DNA from: Candidatus Micropelagos thuwalensis
GTDB taxonomy: Bacteria; Pseudomonadota; Alphaproteobacteria; RS24
DNA length: 64,000 nucleotides
Reading direction: 5' to 3'
Assembly (NCBI RefSeq): GCF_000469155.1
Contig: NZ_AWXE01000004.1
Span: 62,001 to 126,000, forward strand
Made by a program: the position numbers and the translations under genes
The notes under the pieces: model-generated
What the model was told of the DNA's origin: nothing
What the model saw: only the letters and a program-made list of their open reading frames with translations
Databases searched by the model: none
Shown: piece after piece, positions 8,524 to 17,189 of the stretch
Layout: each line of letters begins with the position of its first letter
How positions within the stretch are numbered: the stretch's first letter is position 1

Positions 8524-9834
8524 TTATAAAATAGTTGCCTGAACCACCGCTTTCAGACGTTCAATGATAGAAAATGTATCTTCCGTAAAATCGCTATCAA
8601 TCCACCAGCGTTCGACTTCTTGAGAAACACGCCCCATTTCCGGCCCTTCCGGTACACCGGCTGTTTTCATCATGTCGCCAGTGAGGGGAAAATCTGGCTT
8701 TTCCCAACTTGTCGCCATCGCAATCAATGCACGCCATTGCACGGCATTATTGATTTTTTCATCTAACGCCCACATCAGAAAACACCGGTCAATAAAGGCC
8801 TCGCGCCCTGAAACATAAAGCGCGCGGCGCATTTCACGTGCGGACATATAACAAACCGGATTGCAGGATGTATCGAGTGCGGCTCCCAAACGCTTTGTAT
8901 GTTTTTTCGAAAGTCGTAATTTTTCCGATAATTGACCACTCACTGCCTTGCTATCAGGACACAGCGCCGCCAGCCGGAGTAAAGTATCCGCCTCAAAAAA
9001 ATATGTTTCTTGAATATTTATCAGATTGGCAAGGCGCATACTCTGAATATCCATGGCAGGCGTAAAAGGAAAAATAAAGGGCAACAACCCCGCACCATCC
9101 ATAAGCTCAAGCGCATGGGATGCGGTAACATGCGACAGAAGTTTGAAAAGTTCCTGCGCCAATCGCTCCCCCGAAAGCGCCGCTAGCCCATCTTTCTGAT
9201 TTGCCGCACGGACACAAGCTGCCAAAGACTTTTCATCTGTCGCATGAGGCTGGAGTTGGGCGGAAAATCTGAAAAAACGTAAAACACGCAAATAATCCTC
9301 CGCAATGCGTGTGTCGGGGTCTCCGATAAATCTGACAACCCCAGCCTCAAGGTCAGCAAGGCCACTTGTGCCGGTTGCTTCTAACGGATCATAAATTTTG
9401 CCGTCACAATCGGCATATAGAGCATTAATCGTAAAGTCCCGCCGCGCCGCATCCGCCTGCCAATCTAAACCAAAGCGAACTTTCGCGTGTCGTCCGTCAG
9501 TTTCGATATCCTCTCGCAGTGTTGTGATTTCATAATTGCGCTCGTTAGCAACAACCGTCACTGTGCCATGCTCAATGCCTGTCGGGATCACCTTAAACCC
9601 GGCAGCCGATAGCTTATCTTGAACGTCTTCGGGGGGATGGGTTGTCGCCATATCAATATCTATATCCCCATCATTAAGGGCAGGCAACCCGCGTAAAGTA
9701 TCGCGCACACAACCGCCAACGACTCTGACGGCATCATTTCCGAGAGTTTGCATAATTTTCTGCGTATCAGGCGCTCGCAACCACGGCGCCTTAGCTAGAT
9801 CTTTTAAGAATTCTGAGACGGAACGCGTCATCAT
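8524..9834 (-). CDS. cca: CCA tRNA nucleotidyltransferase / poly(A) polymerase family
   Basis: 436 residues. Class II nucleotidyltransferase head: VRVVGGCVRDTLRG (about 34-47), the DIDIDMATT catalytic carboxylates (about 57-65) and RRDFTINALYAD (about 131), followed by the RNA-binding helical part with LRVLRFFRFSAQL. Adds or repairs the 3' CCA of tRNAs; a poly(A) polymerase role cannot be excluded by eye. Its ATG overlaps the stop of the DUF6111 gene by 4 nt. Last gene of a four-gene overlapping operon, converging on hemF. Confidence 0.93.
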   Translation of the reverse strand: MMTRSVSEFLKDLAKAPWLRAPDTQKIMQTLGNDAVRVVGGCVRDTLRGLPALNDGDIDIDMATTHPPEDVQDKLSAAGFKVIPTGIEHGTVTVVANERNYEITTLREDIETDGRHAKVRFGLDWQADAARRDFTINALYADCDGKIYDPLEATGTSGLADLEAGVVRFIGDPDTRIAEDYLRVLRFFRFSAQLQPHATDEKSLAACVRAANQKDGLAALSGERLAQELFKLLSHVTASHALELMDGAGLLPFIFPFTPAMDIQSMRLANLINIQETYFFEADTLLRLAALCPDSKAVSGQLSEKLRLSKKHTKRLGAALDTSCNPVCYMSAREMRRALYVSGREAFIDRCFLMWALDEKINNAVQWRALIAMATSWEKPDFPLTGDMMKTAGVPEGPEMGRVSQEVERWWIDSDFTEDTFSIIERLKAVVQATIL

Positions 9835-10145
9835 TCAGGAGTGACCTCTGATGTTTCTGGCTCCTGCTCTTTTGATGAATCAAGAGACTCAAAATGGCCA
9901 GGCACGAGTTCACCATTTTCTACACTTGGCGGTACATACACGCTTTCCGCCGGCGCATCAGATGCAAATCTGAAAAATAACAGTCCGGCAAGCATGCAAA
10001 TAAAACCGGCAAGTGAGGCATAAGCCCAAATTTTCATTTCCGCTTGGTCGGGACGGGTGCCACGAAACCACCACAGCCATAATGCCAACATGATAAAGGG
10101 AAGGCTGAACAGAAATAGATTGAGTAATATAATTCTAATCATCAA
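9831..10145 (-). CDS. DUF6111 family membrane protein
   Basis: 104 residues: two membrane segments (IRIILLNLFLFSLPFIMLALWLWWF and WAYASLAGFICMLAGLLFF) and an acidic, Pro/Glu-rich C-terminal tail. Size, two-helix layout and its place between the CoA pyrophosphatase and cca genes match DUF6111 proteins of alphaproteobacteria; the function is unknown. It overlaps the upstream NUDIX gene by 11 nt and cca by 4 nt. Confidence 0.8.
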   Translation of the reverse strand: MMIRIILLNLFLFSLPFIMLALWLWWFRGTRPDQAEMKIWAYASLAGFICMLAGLLFFRFASDAPAESVYVPPSVENGELVPGHFESLDSSKEQEPETSEVTPE

Positions 10146-10773
10146 ACGCTCTTTCGCTCAAATTTCTCAGAATACCCGCCGTAACGCCCCAAATATGATG
10201 TTGCCCGTGAGACATGGAATAATAGGACCGAAGTTGACCATTCCAAACATCCTGTTTGATATTGTGGTTCTCTCGGTTCATCAAAAAGCTCAAGGGCACT
10301 TCAAAAACATCGGCAACCTCTTCTGTGTTTATTTTTAATTCAAAGCCGGGACGTACATATCCTACCACAGGAAGCACCATAAATCCTGATCCAGTTTCAA
10401 ATGTCTGGAGATAACCTGCAATATCGATATATCCTGACGTGAGACCAATTTCCTCTTCCGTTTCGCGTAACACGGCATCCAAAGGCGACGGGTCAGTGTC
10501 ATCGACCTTTCCGCCCGGAAATGCGACTTGCCCGGAATGTTTTTTCAGGTTTTCAGAACGTCTGGTCAAAATAACTCTCGGAGCTTCTTCATATTCAACC
10601 ACGCCGATTAGCACCGTCGCCAAAGGCAAATCGCGGTTTTTGTGAAGCTCCTTCAAAACTGGATTAAGCTGAAAATCGCCACCTTGACCTCGACAACTGT
10701 ACAACACTTTATCAGAAGGCAACTCAGGCGAAACAGCTTTGGCTATTTTTTGCCTGTAATCAAACTCAACCAT
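10135..10773 (-). CDS. CoA pyrophosphatase (NUDIX hydrolase, NudL type)
   Basis: About 212 residues. Contains the UPF0035/CoA-binding segment LTRRSENLKKHSGQVAFPGG followed by the Nudix box (G...RETEEEIGL, about residues 85-108). Family members split CoA and CoA esters to 3',5'-ADP and phosphopantetheine. The start is set at ATG 10773 (MVEFDYRQKI); the longer frame back to 10836 would run deep into the upstream gene, whereas this start overlaps it by only 8 nt. Confidence 0.9.
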   Translation of the reverse strand: MVEFDYRQKIAKAVSPELPSDKVLYSCRGQGGDFQLNPVLKELHKNRDLPLATVLIGVVEYEEAPRVILTRRSENLKKHSGQVAFPGGKVDDTDPSPLDAVLRETEEEIGLTSGYIDIAGYLQTFETGSGFMVLPVVGYVRPGFELKINTEEVADVFEVPLSFLMNRENHNIKQDVWNGQLRSYYSMSHGQHHIWGVTAGILRNLSERAFDD

Positions 10774-11368
10774 AATCGGGTCCCAATTTATCAACGCGCG
10801 ACATACTAAAAAATGCCCCCTCGCTCCACACACCAAAATAATCTACGCCATTCTCTTGGTTCGTCACCGCAAGATCAACAAGACGATAGAATACGGGGCG
10901 GGCAATTTTAGCGCGTAATTTTCCACGCACATGAACATAGGGGCTGGGTTGATCACCCTCAAACTCAAAGTAAATCGGTAATTTTGATCCGGCAAGGCAG
11001 ACATCGCCGACATTGGTTGTGAAAGTAATTTTTTGAGTTGTTCCCTCGCCTGTCACATCCATTTGCGTGGCAATGAATGGCGCGTCTTCCACAGTAACAA
11101 GAATTTTTTCAACCGGTGTGACAAGGTAATATTGCTCGTCTTCGTCACGTCGCAAAATAGTTGAGAACAACCGGACAAGTTTGTCGCGACCAATAGGTGA
11201 GTCGCCATAAAACCAAGTTCCGTCGCGTTTAATACGCATGCCAATATCCCCGCAATAGGGGGGATCCCAATCCTCAACCGGCGGAAGGCTGGTATGCCCG
11301 GAGGCATGTCCGGCTTTTTCAGCACTTTTAATCACATTCTGAAGCGTGTTCTCAGTCATGGTCACCAT
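10766..11368 (-). CDS. DUF1285 domain-containing protein
   Basis: 200 residues, no signal peptide or membrane segment. WDPPYCGDIGMRIKRDGTWFYGDSPIGRDKLVRLFSTIL (about residues 34-72) and YYLVTPVEKILVTVEDAPF are typical of DUF1285. The biochemical function is not known. First gene of the set DUF1285-NUDIX-DUF6111-cca, all overlapping and so probably one transcript. An alternative ATG three codons in (11359) is possible; neither has a clear SD. Confidence 0.88.
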   Translation of the reverse strand: MVTMTENTLQNVIKSAEKAGHASGHTSLPPVEDWDPPYCGDIGMRIKRDGTWFYGDSPIGRDKLVRLFSTILRRDEDEQYYLVTPVEKILVTVEDAPFIATQMDVTGEGTTQKITFTTNVGDVCLAGSKLPIYFEFEGDQPSPYVHVRGKLRAKIARPVFYRLVDLAVTNQENGVDYFGVWSEGAFFSMSRVDKLGPDYG

Positions 11369-11396
11369 TATATCAGCAATTTAAAAACTTGTTAGC

Positions 11397-11418
11397 GCTA
11401 AGCCCCTGGGCGCTTAGC
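11397..11418 (-). terminator. possible terminator hairpin after the acetyltransferase gene
   Basis: GCTAAG (11397-11402) pairs with CTTAGC (11413-11418), overlapping the acetyltransferase stop. On the minus strand a T run (GTTTTT) follows about ten bases later, farther than usual, so termination is only possible. Confidence 0.4.
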
Positions 11419-11902
11419 TGGCGACTGAAACACTGCCTGATAGATCTGCTGCAATTCCCGACTTTATCTCATAAATCAGCAAGCGGTTTTCATCCACGGG
11501 ACCTGGGCATTTCAAACCTGACGGGGCTATCACGAAACCTGACTGACCGTAATAAGACAAATCACCGACAAGCAAAACCAACCCATGTCCAAGCTTTTCA
11601 GCAACGCCAAGCGTGGTCGCTATTAGGCCACGCCCGACCCCCTTGCCCTGCCATTCAGAATTAACAACCAGCGGCCCAAGAAGTAGCGCAGGTGTCGCAC
11701 CAATTTGAATTGGCCAATAGGCAATCCCACCAATCATTTCCTCACCCGAAATAGCGCAAAAATTCAATTCAGGAATTTGCTGATTGGTCTCACGCAATCT
11801 CTCAGCCATACGCACCACCCGACCCGGCCCTAAAATTCTAGATGTTAGGGATAATTTTTCATTTTCCAATTCAGATGGAGTTTGTTTAATTTCGAAAGCC
11901 AT
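11414..11902 (-). CDS. GNAT family N-acetyltransferase
   Basis: 162 residues. The GNAT acetyl-CoA-binding segment is clear: LLGPLVVNSEWQGKGVGRGLI (about 86-106, with the Q/RxxGxG/A pyrophosphate loop), then LGHGLVLLVGDLSYYGQSGF. This is the YhbS-like subgroup; the substrate cannot be told from the sequence. Nine nt downstream of the antiporter gene, so possibly cotranscribed with it. Confidence 0.88.
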   Translation of the reverse strand: MAFEIKQTPSELENEKLSLTSRILGPGRVVRMAERLRETNQQIPELNFCAISGEEMIGGIAYWPIQIGATPALLLGPLVVNSEWQGKGVGRGLIATTLGVAEKLGHGLVLLVGDLSYYGQSGFVIAPSGLKCPGPVDENRLLIYEIKSGIAADLSGSVSVAS

Positions 11903-11911
11903 GAACGCGCC

Positions 11912-12850
11912 TTAAGCACCAAAAAGAAATCCAATATAGATTATATATGTTGCGAGAAATAATCCCCCAAAAACCCGACTTATGCCTTGCTGACAACTGA
12001 GAAGGAAAACTGTCAAACCGGAAACCCCAAGAAGCATCCAAATATCTATTAATAAGAAGTCAGGTGCAATCGCGATAGGATGCACCAATCCGGTAACACC
12101 TAAAATCAAAAGAATATTATAAATATTGCTCCCCACAATATTACCTACCGCCAGCGCTGCATGACCGCGCAATGCGGCAAGTATTGAAATTGCAAGTTCT
12201 GGCAGTGACGTTCCAATCGCGACGACCGTCAACCCGATAACGCCCTCTGAAACACCGAATTCCGTGGCAAGAATCACAGCACCTTTGACCAATAAATCCG
12301 CACCCCAGACAACTGCAATCGTCCCCAGCGCAAGTATAACGAGACAAACAAAGACACTTGCACCCGCCAGCGGGTTTTCAGAAACCTCTTGAGTGGCATC
12401 CTCATCACTACCCAGCCGATAAAGATAAACCGTGTAAAGCCCAATTACCCCAACCATGCCCACTGCAACCAAGCGGGTAATATCGCCGTAGAAAGCAACA
12501 AAACAGAAGCCCAATGTGACCAGCAACATAAATATGCCATCACGATTCAACTCTTTACCCTCTACAATAATTGGCTGAATCAAAGCCGAGATGCCAAGAA
12601 CCAGCAACATGTTAGAAATATTACTGCCAATAATATTACCTACGGCAATATCTGGCTGACCTTGAAATGCTGCTTGAATAGACACGGTTAATTCAGGCGC
12701 CGACGTCCCAAAAGCAATAACCGTAAGACCTATAATGAGTGGTGGGACTTTGAGCCTGTCTGCCAGCGATACAGCACCAGAAACGAGTCCCTCGCCACCC
12801 CCGCCGAGAAGAACAAATCCACCAAGCACCAATAATATCGCTTCAAACAT
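11912..12850 (-). CDS. calcium/sodium antiporter (CaCA family, YrbG-like)
   Basis: 312 residues with about ten membrane segments in two inverted halves. Both alpha repeats are visible: IGLTVIAFGTSAPELTVSI with NIIGSNISNMLLVLG in the first half, and IGLTVVAIGTSLPELAISI with NIVGSNIYNILLILG in the second; the Glu of each TSxPEL motif binds the cation. The acidic linker (GSDEDATQEVSEN) between the halves is short. Inner membrane. Divergent from the diiron protein gene across a 185-nt gap. Confidence 0.92.
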   Translation of the reverse strand: MFEAILLVLGGFVLLGGGGEGLVSGAVSLADRLKVPPLIIGLTVIAFGTSAPELTVSIQAAFQGQPDIAVGNIIGSNISNMLLVLGISALIQPIIVEGKELNRDGIFMLLVTLGFCFVAFYGDITRLVAVGMVGVIGLYTVYLYRLGSDEDATQEVSENPLAGASVFVCLVILALGTIAVVWGADLLVKGAVILATEFGVSEGVIGLTVVAIGTSLPELAISILAALRGHAALAVGNIVGSNIYNILLILGVTGLVHPIAIAPDFLLIDIWMLLGVSGLTVFLLSCQQGISRVFGGLFLATYIIYIGFLFGA

Positions 12851-12952
12851 TGCCGATTGCGCCTGCTTCTAAAATTATCTTTCCAATGCGTATGCACCCT
12901 ACATGCTATCGTTTTAAAGACCAATCACTATTGAAAAACAACCTTGAATTGC

Positions 12953-12978
12953 AAAAAATGACGCAGGCGTCATTTTTT
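12953..12978 (+). promoter_or_regulatory. long perfect hairpin upstream of the diiron protein gene
   Basis: AAAAAATGACG-CAGG-CGTCATTTTTT: an 11-bp perfect inverted repeat with a 4-nt loop, ending about 58 nt before the start codon at 13036. Its T run makes it look like a terminator in either direction, but it lies in a divergent promoter region, so it may be an operator or attenuator. Confidence 0.55.
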
Positions 12979-13035
12979 AACTTGCGCTTATCACGAATTA
13001 GGCGTTATCCTCAAAAGAAAATTCAGGAGCATGAT

Positions 13036-14172
13036 ATGGAAAATCATAATCTCGAAGAAACGGAAATTACCGCCGACCTTGTTTATCAATCTGTAGACCC
13101 GTCTGACTTCAACGCTATGCTTGAAGTGGATCGTTATAATGACCGGACGACAGCTTTCGATAAAATCATTTCAGCAACGCATAATCATTTTTGGGATCCT
13201 ATGGACACCAAATATATTGATTTTTCAGTGCCTTTCGATGTTGAGAATGAATATATGATAAACCCGGATCAGGATGTTGATCTTAGGGTCATTGGCGATT
13301 TACTGAACGAAAAAGATAAAATCAGATTGGTGAATATGAATGTTCACTGGTCGCTTTCCTCAATTCTCCACGGCGAACAAGGCGCTTTGAATCTGTCTTC
13401 AAGCCTCTGTCATATCCTGAAAGACCCAGGCGCGCAGGAATATGCCGCGAATCAAACACGCGAAGAAGCTAGGCATGTCGCCGGTTTCTCAAGATATATT
13501 CACGCCCGCTGGGGACAGCCTATGGTTGTCGGCCCCGCACTCGGTAACTTATTGAATGAACTTGTAAATTCCAAAGTTGTCTGGAAAAAACTCGTTGGCA
13601 TGCAAATGCTTGTTGAAGGACTTGCCATGGGGGCTTTCGCCACCTTCTATCGTCAGGGTAATGACCCGCTTTTAACAAAGCTCATGCAACTTGTCATGAC
13701 GGATGAGGCATTCCACCATAAATTTGGTAAAATTTGGGCTGATAGAACCATCCCTAATATTTCACCGGAAGAAAGAGACAAAATAGAAGACTGGTCGTGG
13801 GAGGTTTTCCATGTCCTTCTCTATAATCTTTCCAGCCCAGAGCAGAAAAAGCCCACATATGAAGCGCTAGGTCTCGACTGGAAAATGGTTCAGGAAAGGT
13901 TTATTGACGCTTTGACCAATGATGAAATCAGACGGCGCATGTCAGATAATGACAATATTTTCCGTGTGCTTGTCAAAACGCTTTTCAATGCCGGTATCAT
14001 CACGGATCGCACAGCCTCTAAATATGCACCTTTTGTGGATTTATCTGAACTGGAAGCCGAAGGCACGTCCATGGTCGGAGATGAAATAGCCGAAGAAGGC
14101 ATCAAATATCTTATGGCTATTAACGGAGATGACGGACCCGTCTTCAACTTTAGCCAAACAGCTGCAGAGTAA
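13036..14172 (+). CDS. ferritin-like diiron protein of unknown function
   Basis: 378 residues. Four-helix diiron ligand pattern: Glu114 (HGEQGA), Glu144 and His147 (EEARH), Glu194 (VEGLAMG), Glu224 and His227 (DEAFHH), i.e. E...ExxH...E...ExxH as in ferritin-like and AurF-type oxygenases. No signal peptide. The start at 13036 has AGGAG six bases upstream; the frame is open back to 12850 but that extension has no RBS. The family is recognised only at superfamily level, and the substrate is unknown. It stands alone, with a gap before the acyl-CoA dehydrogenases. Confidence 0.8.
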   Translation: MENHNLEETEITADLVYQSVDPSDFNAMLEVDRYNDRTTAFDKIISATHNHFWDPMDTKYIDFSVPFDVENEYMINPDQDVDLRVIGDLLNEKDKIRLVNMNVHWSLSSILHGEQGALNLSSSLCHILKDPGAQEYAANQTREEARHVAGFSRYIHARWGQPMVVGPALGNLLNELVNSKVVWKKLVGMQMLVEGLAMGAFATFYRQGNDPLLTKLMQLVMTDEAFHHKFGKIWADRTIPNISPEERDKIEDWSWEVFHVLLYNLSSPEQKKPTYEALGLDWKMVQERFIDALTNDEIRRRMSDNDNIFRVLVKTLFNAGIITDRTASKYAPFVDLSELEAEGTSMVGDEIAEEGIKYLMAINGDDGPVFNFSQTAAE

Positions 14173-14315
14173 GACGGATATCCTCCGAGCCTTTTTGACG
14201 CAGGTTTTTTATAATTTTAAATGATAGGCTACATGCTTGTCATATATGCACGTTGTCTGCCATTATTTTGGACATTATACGATGGCGTGTAAAGCTAAGT
14301 ACGGGAGGTAAATTT

Positions 14316-15530
14316 ATGAGTAACCTTGAAAAATTCAGAGATGAAACTAGAGCTTGGCTTGAAGAAAATTGTCCTGCCTCTATGCGCACACCTATGCCTG
14401 ATTTTGCTAGTGGAGGGGATGAACAACCTTGGGGCGGTCGTAACGCTTCTTATCCCAATCCAGACACTAAGGTTTGGATGGATAGAATGGCCGAAAAAGG
14501 ATGGACAGCACCAACATGGCCTGTTGAATATGGCGGTGGTGGCCTAACCAAAGAGGAAAATAAAATCCTCCAACAAGAGCTAAGGCGCATTGATGCTCGT
14601 CCATGTTTGCTGAGTTTTGGTATCTGGATGCTTGGTCCTGCTTTATTAGAATTTGCTTCAGAGGAACAGAAACAAAAATACCTTCCGCCCATCGTGCGCG
14701 GCGAAATCCGTTGGTGTCAGGGGTATTCTGAGCCGGGTTCGGGTTCAGATCTTGCTGGCCTTCAAACAAAGGCAGAAGATATGGGCGATCATTATCTCGT
14801 TAATGGTCAAAAAGTATGGACGAGTTACGCTAATAAAGCCGATTGGATTTTTTGCCTCGTGCGAACTGATACTAGCGTCAAACATGATGGCATTTCATTT
14901 TTATTGATTGATATGGAAACTGAAGGTGTTGAAGCCAGACCAATTAAACTCATCTCCGGCAGTTCACCATTCTGTGAGACCTTCTTGACAGATGTTAAAG
15001 TACCAAAAGAAAACTTAGTCGGGGAGTTGAATAAGGGATGGACTATCGCCAAGCGTCTGCTGGAGCACGAAAGAGCTATGATTTCAGAAATGAATATGGG
15101 CGCTGGCGAGGCCTCACTTGGCGGCATGGAGGAACTGGCAAAAGAAGTCTTTGGCGAGTTAGACGGCATGATTGCCCACCCGACCCTCCGCGACACGGTT
15201 ACTAGACACAAAATGGATGAAGAGGCATTCGGCCTAACCCTCCGCCGTACAGGTGAATTGGCTAAAGCTGGTCATGGTATTGGGGCTGAAGCCTCTATTT
15301 TTAAGTATTACGGCTCAGAGATGAATAAGCGTCGTTTTGAAATACTACTTGAGCTTCTCGGAACCGATGCACTTACCACTGAAGGCGAAGGTCATAATCA
15401 AGACGTGATGAGCATTTCGCCACAATGGCTGCGTTCAAAAGGGAACTCTATTGAGGGCGGCACGACAGAAGTACAGCTTAACATTATCGCCAAGCGGGTG
15501 CTTGATCTTCCTGAAGGGGGTCAGGCCTAA
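14316..15530 (+). CDS. acyl-CoA dehydrogenase (large FadE-like subunit)
   Basis: 404 residues. N-terminal helical domain, the flavin-contact segment WCQGYSEPGSGSDLAGLQTKA (about 131-151), VWTSYANKADW beta domain, and a C-terminal helical domain with GTDALTTEGEGHN and the FAD-binding SIEGGTTEVQLNIIAKRVL. Start at ATG 14316 with GGGAGGTAAATT upstream. Overlaps the next acyl-CoA dehydrogenase by one base. Such paired genes often form heterotetramers acting on steroid or cyclic acyl-CoAs (FadE pairs); that is an inference here, suggested also by the steroid-like cluster at 42-51 kb. Confidence 0.92.
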   Translation: MSNLEKFRDETRAWLEENCPASMRTPMPDFASGGDEQPWGGRNASYPNPDTKVWMDRMAEKGWTAPTWPVEYGGGGLTKEENKILQQELRRIDARPCLLSFGIWMLGPALLEFASEEQKQKYLPPIVRGEIRWCQGYSEPGSGSDLAGLQTKAEDMGDHYLVNGQKVWTSYANKADWIFCLVRTDTSVKHDGISFLLIDMETEGVEARPIKLISGSSPFCETFLTDVKVPKENLVGELNKGWTIAKRLLEHERAMISEMNMGAGEASLGGMEELAKEVFGELDGMIAHPTLRDTVTRHKMDEEAFGLTLRRTGELAKAGHGIGAEASIFKYYGSEMNKRRFEILLELLGTDALTTEGEGHNQDVMSISPQWLRSKGNSIEGGTTEVQLNIIAKRVLDLPEGGQA

Positions 15531-16699
15531 TGACAACCGCGAACACCGAACAACCCAAAACAGACTTCATCCTTAGTGAAGAACAAACAATGTTGCGCGA
15601 CACAGCAAAACAGTTTTTCTCCGAGCAAGTGCCAATTAGTAATCTGCGTAAACTTCGCGATGAGGAGAGCGTAGACGGCATTGACCGCGAGGTCTGGAAA
15701 CAAGCAGCAGAGTTAGGTTTGGCGGGTATTCTTATTCCCGAAGCCTATGGTGGAACGGATTTTGGCGTCACTGGTATGGGTCTGGTAATGGAGGAAGCTG
15801 GGCGAACTCTTGCATCTACCCCACTTTTTTCCAGTTCGATTTTATCAACACTTATTCTGCTTGAAGCAGCTTCAGAAAATCAGAAACAAGCCATTCTTCC
15901 AGCTATTGCTGCAGGTGAAATGATTGTCGCGGTAGCCCTTGAAGAGTCAGGCCATCATAACCCTGCAGCTGTTTCGATGAGTGCCGAGAAAAAAGACGGT
16001 GGTTTTGTTCTCAACGGGCGCAAAACCTTTGTGCTCGATGGTCATATTGCTAATAAATTGATTATCGTGGCACGCAGTAGTGGTCAAAAAGGCGATATAA
16101 ATGGCCTCTCCCTTTGTCTGGTCGATGCCGACGCAGAGGGCTTGAAAGTTTCACGCTCCAAAATGGTCGACTCCAGAAATAGTTCTGAAGTCACCTGTGA
16201 AAACCTTACTGTCTCTGACGATATGGTTATTGGCACGATTGATGATGGTGCCGCACCTCTTGAGCGCGCGCTGGATCAAGCCCGCATACTGTTGTCTGCT
16301 GAAATCTTGGGTGGCGTCAATGAAGTTTTTGAACGCACGCTTGAATATCTCAAAGAACGCAAACAATTTGGTGTGCCGATTGGGAGTTTTCAGGCTCTAC
16401 GCCATCGCGCATCAGCCATGTTTAGTGAAATCGAAATTTGCAAAGCGGTTGTAACTTTTGCACTTTCCCAAAGTGATAAAAAAAGCAATCAGATTGCCCG
16501 TCTGGCAAGCTTAACAAAAGCGCGCCTCGGAGAAGCGTCAACTTTAGTAACGAATGAAGGTCTGCAAATGCATGGTGGGATTGGCATGACGGATGATGTT
16601 GATATCGGCCTATTTATGAAAAGAGCGCGCGTTCAGTTACAGCTTTTAGGAGACCCGCGCTTTCACCGTGAGCGGTATGCCCGCCTCAATGGTTACTAG
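15530..16699 (+). CDS. acyl-CoA dehydrogenase (second subunit)
   Basis: 389 residues. N-terminal domain with EEQTMLRDTAKQFFSEQVP, middle beta domain (GGFVLNGRKTFVLDGHIANKL), and a C-terminal domain with RKQFGVPIGSFQALRHRASAM and the LQMHGGIGMTDDVDIGLFMKRARV segment. Overlaps the preceding dehydrogenase by one base (TAATG), so the two are coupled and probably form one enzyme. A terminator follows. Confidence 0.92.
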   Translation: MTTANTEQPKTDFILSEEQTMLRDTAKQFFSEQVPISNLRKLRDEESVDGIDREVWKQAAELGLAGILIPEAYGGTDFGVTGMGLVMEEAGRTLASTPLFSSSILSTLILLEAASENQKQAILPAIAAGEMIVAVALEESGHHNPAAVSMSAEKKDGGFVLNGRKTFVLDGHIANKLIIVARSSGQKGDINGLSLCLVDADAEGLKVSRSKMVDSRNSSEVTCENLTVSDDMVIGTIDDGAAPLERALDQARILLSAEILGGVNEVFERTLEYLKERKQFGVPIGSFQALRHRASAMFSEIEICKAVVTFALSQSDKKSNQIARLASLTKARLGEASTLVTNEGLQMHGGIGMTDDVDIGLFMKRARVQLQLLGDPRFHRERYARLNGY

Positions 16700-16781
16700 A
16701 CTTTGACTTGTATATCCAGTTATTGAGGTAGACTTTCCAAAAGCCCACCAAACCTATAAATCCATATATCCTGTACAGATA

Positions 16782-16799
16782 GGGCAATTTGCCCCTTTT
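16782..16799 (+). terminator. terminator after the acyl-CoA dehydrogenase pair
   Basis: GGGC-AATTT-GCCC stem followed by CTTTT, 82 nt after the stop of the second dehydrogenase. Short stem, so moderate strength. Confidence 0.6.
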
Positions 16800-16856
16800 G
16801 TGTCGTTGATGTCAGTGGTATAAAGCAATTTCAAATACAAATATCGGGGTAAATTT

Positions 16857-17081
16857 ATGTCTGATGAGAATGAAGAACGTGAACGCATAACTGTTTTAGC
16901 CAAGGATTTCACCCCTGCTGCTATGGAATTCCACAGAAGCCACATGGCTGAAAAAGGCTATCGTATGGAAGGCAGTATTGTTCAAAGGCGTTTTCAGATG
17001 CTTGAGGGCCTGCAAGAGCCTCATGATCTTTTCGAGGGAGAGCCCTTTTACGCCGTGACATTTGTGCGCGATAGAGACTAA
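16857..17081 (+). CDS. small conserved-looking protein, function unknown
   Basis: 74 residues, acidic with basic patches, no signal peptide or membrane segment. The pattern is an N-terminal strand (ERITVLAKDF), a helix (AAMEFHRSHMAEKGY) and two strands (YRMEGSIVQRRFQML, FYAVTFVRDRD), similar in outline to DUF4177-like small alpha/beta proteins, but I do not recognise the family. GGGGTAAATTT precedes the ATG. Lies alone between a terminator and hemA. Confidence 0.65.
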   Translation: MSDENEERERITVLAKDFTPAAMEFHRSHMAEKGYRMEGSIVQRRFQMLEGLQEPHDLFEGEPFYAVTFVRDRD

Positions 17082-17189
17082 CCCAGAAACCCAAACTGCG
17101 GCATAAAGACTGTTATCGATATCTTACTTGCCCGTCACAGTTACAGCATTTACTTTAACAAAAAAATTTAACGTAAAAGTTTTGGTATA

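Noticed and set aside
12850-13035. 62-residue extension of the diiron protein
   Set aside because: No RBS at 12850 and the region holds a hairpin; AGGAG six bases before 13036 decides the start.
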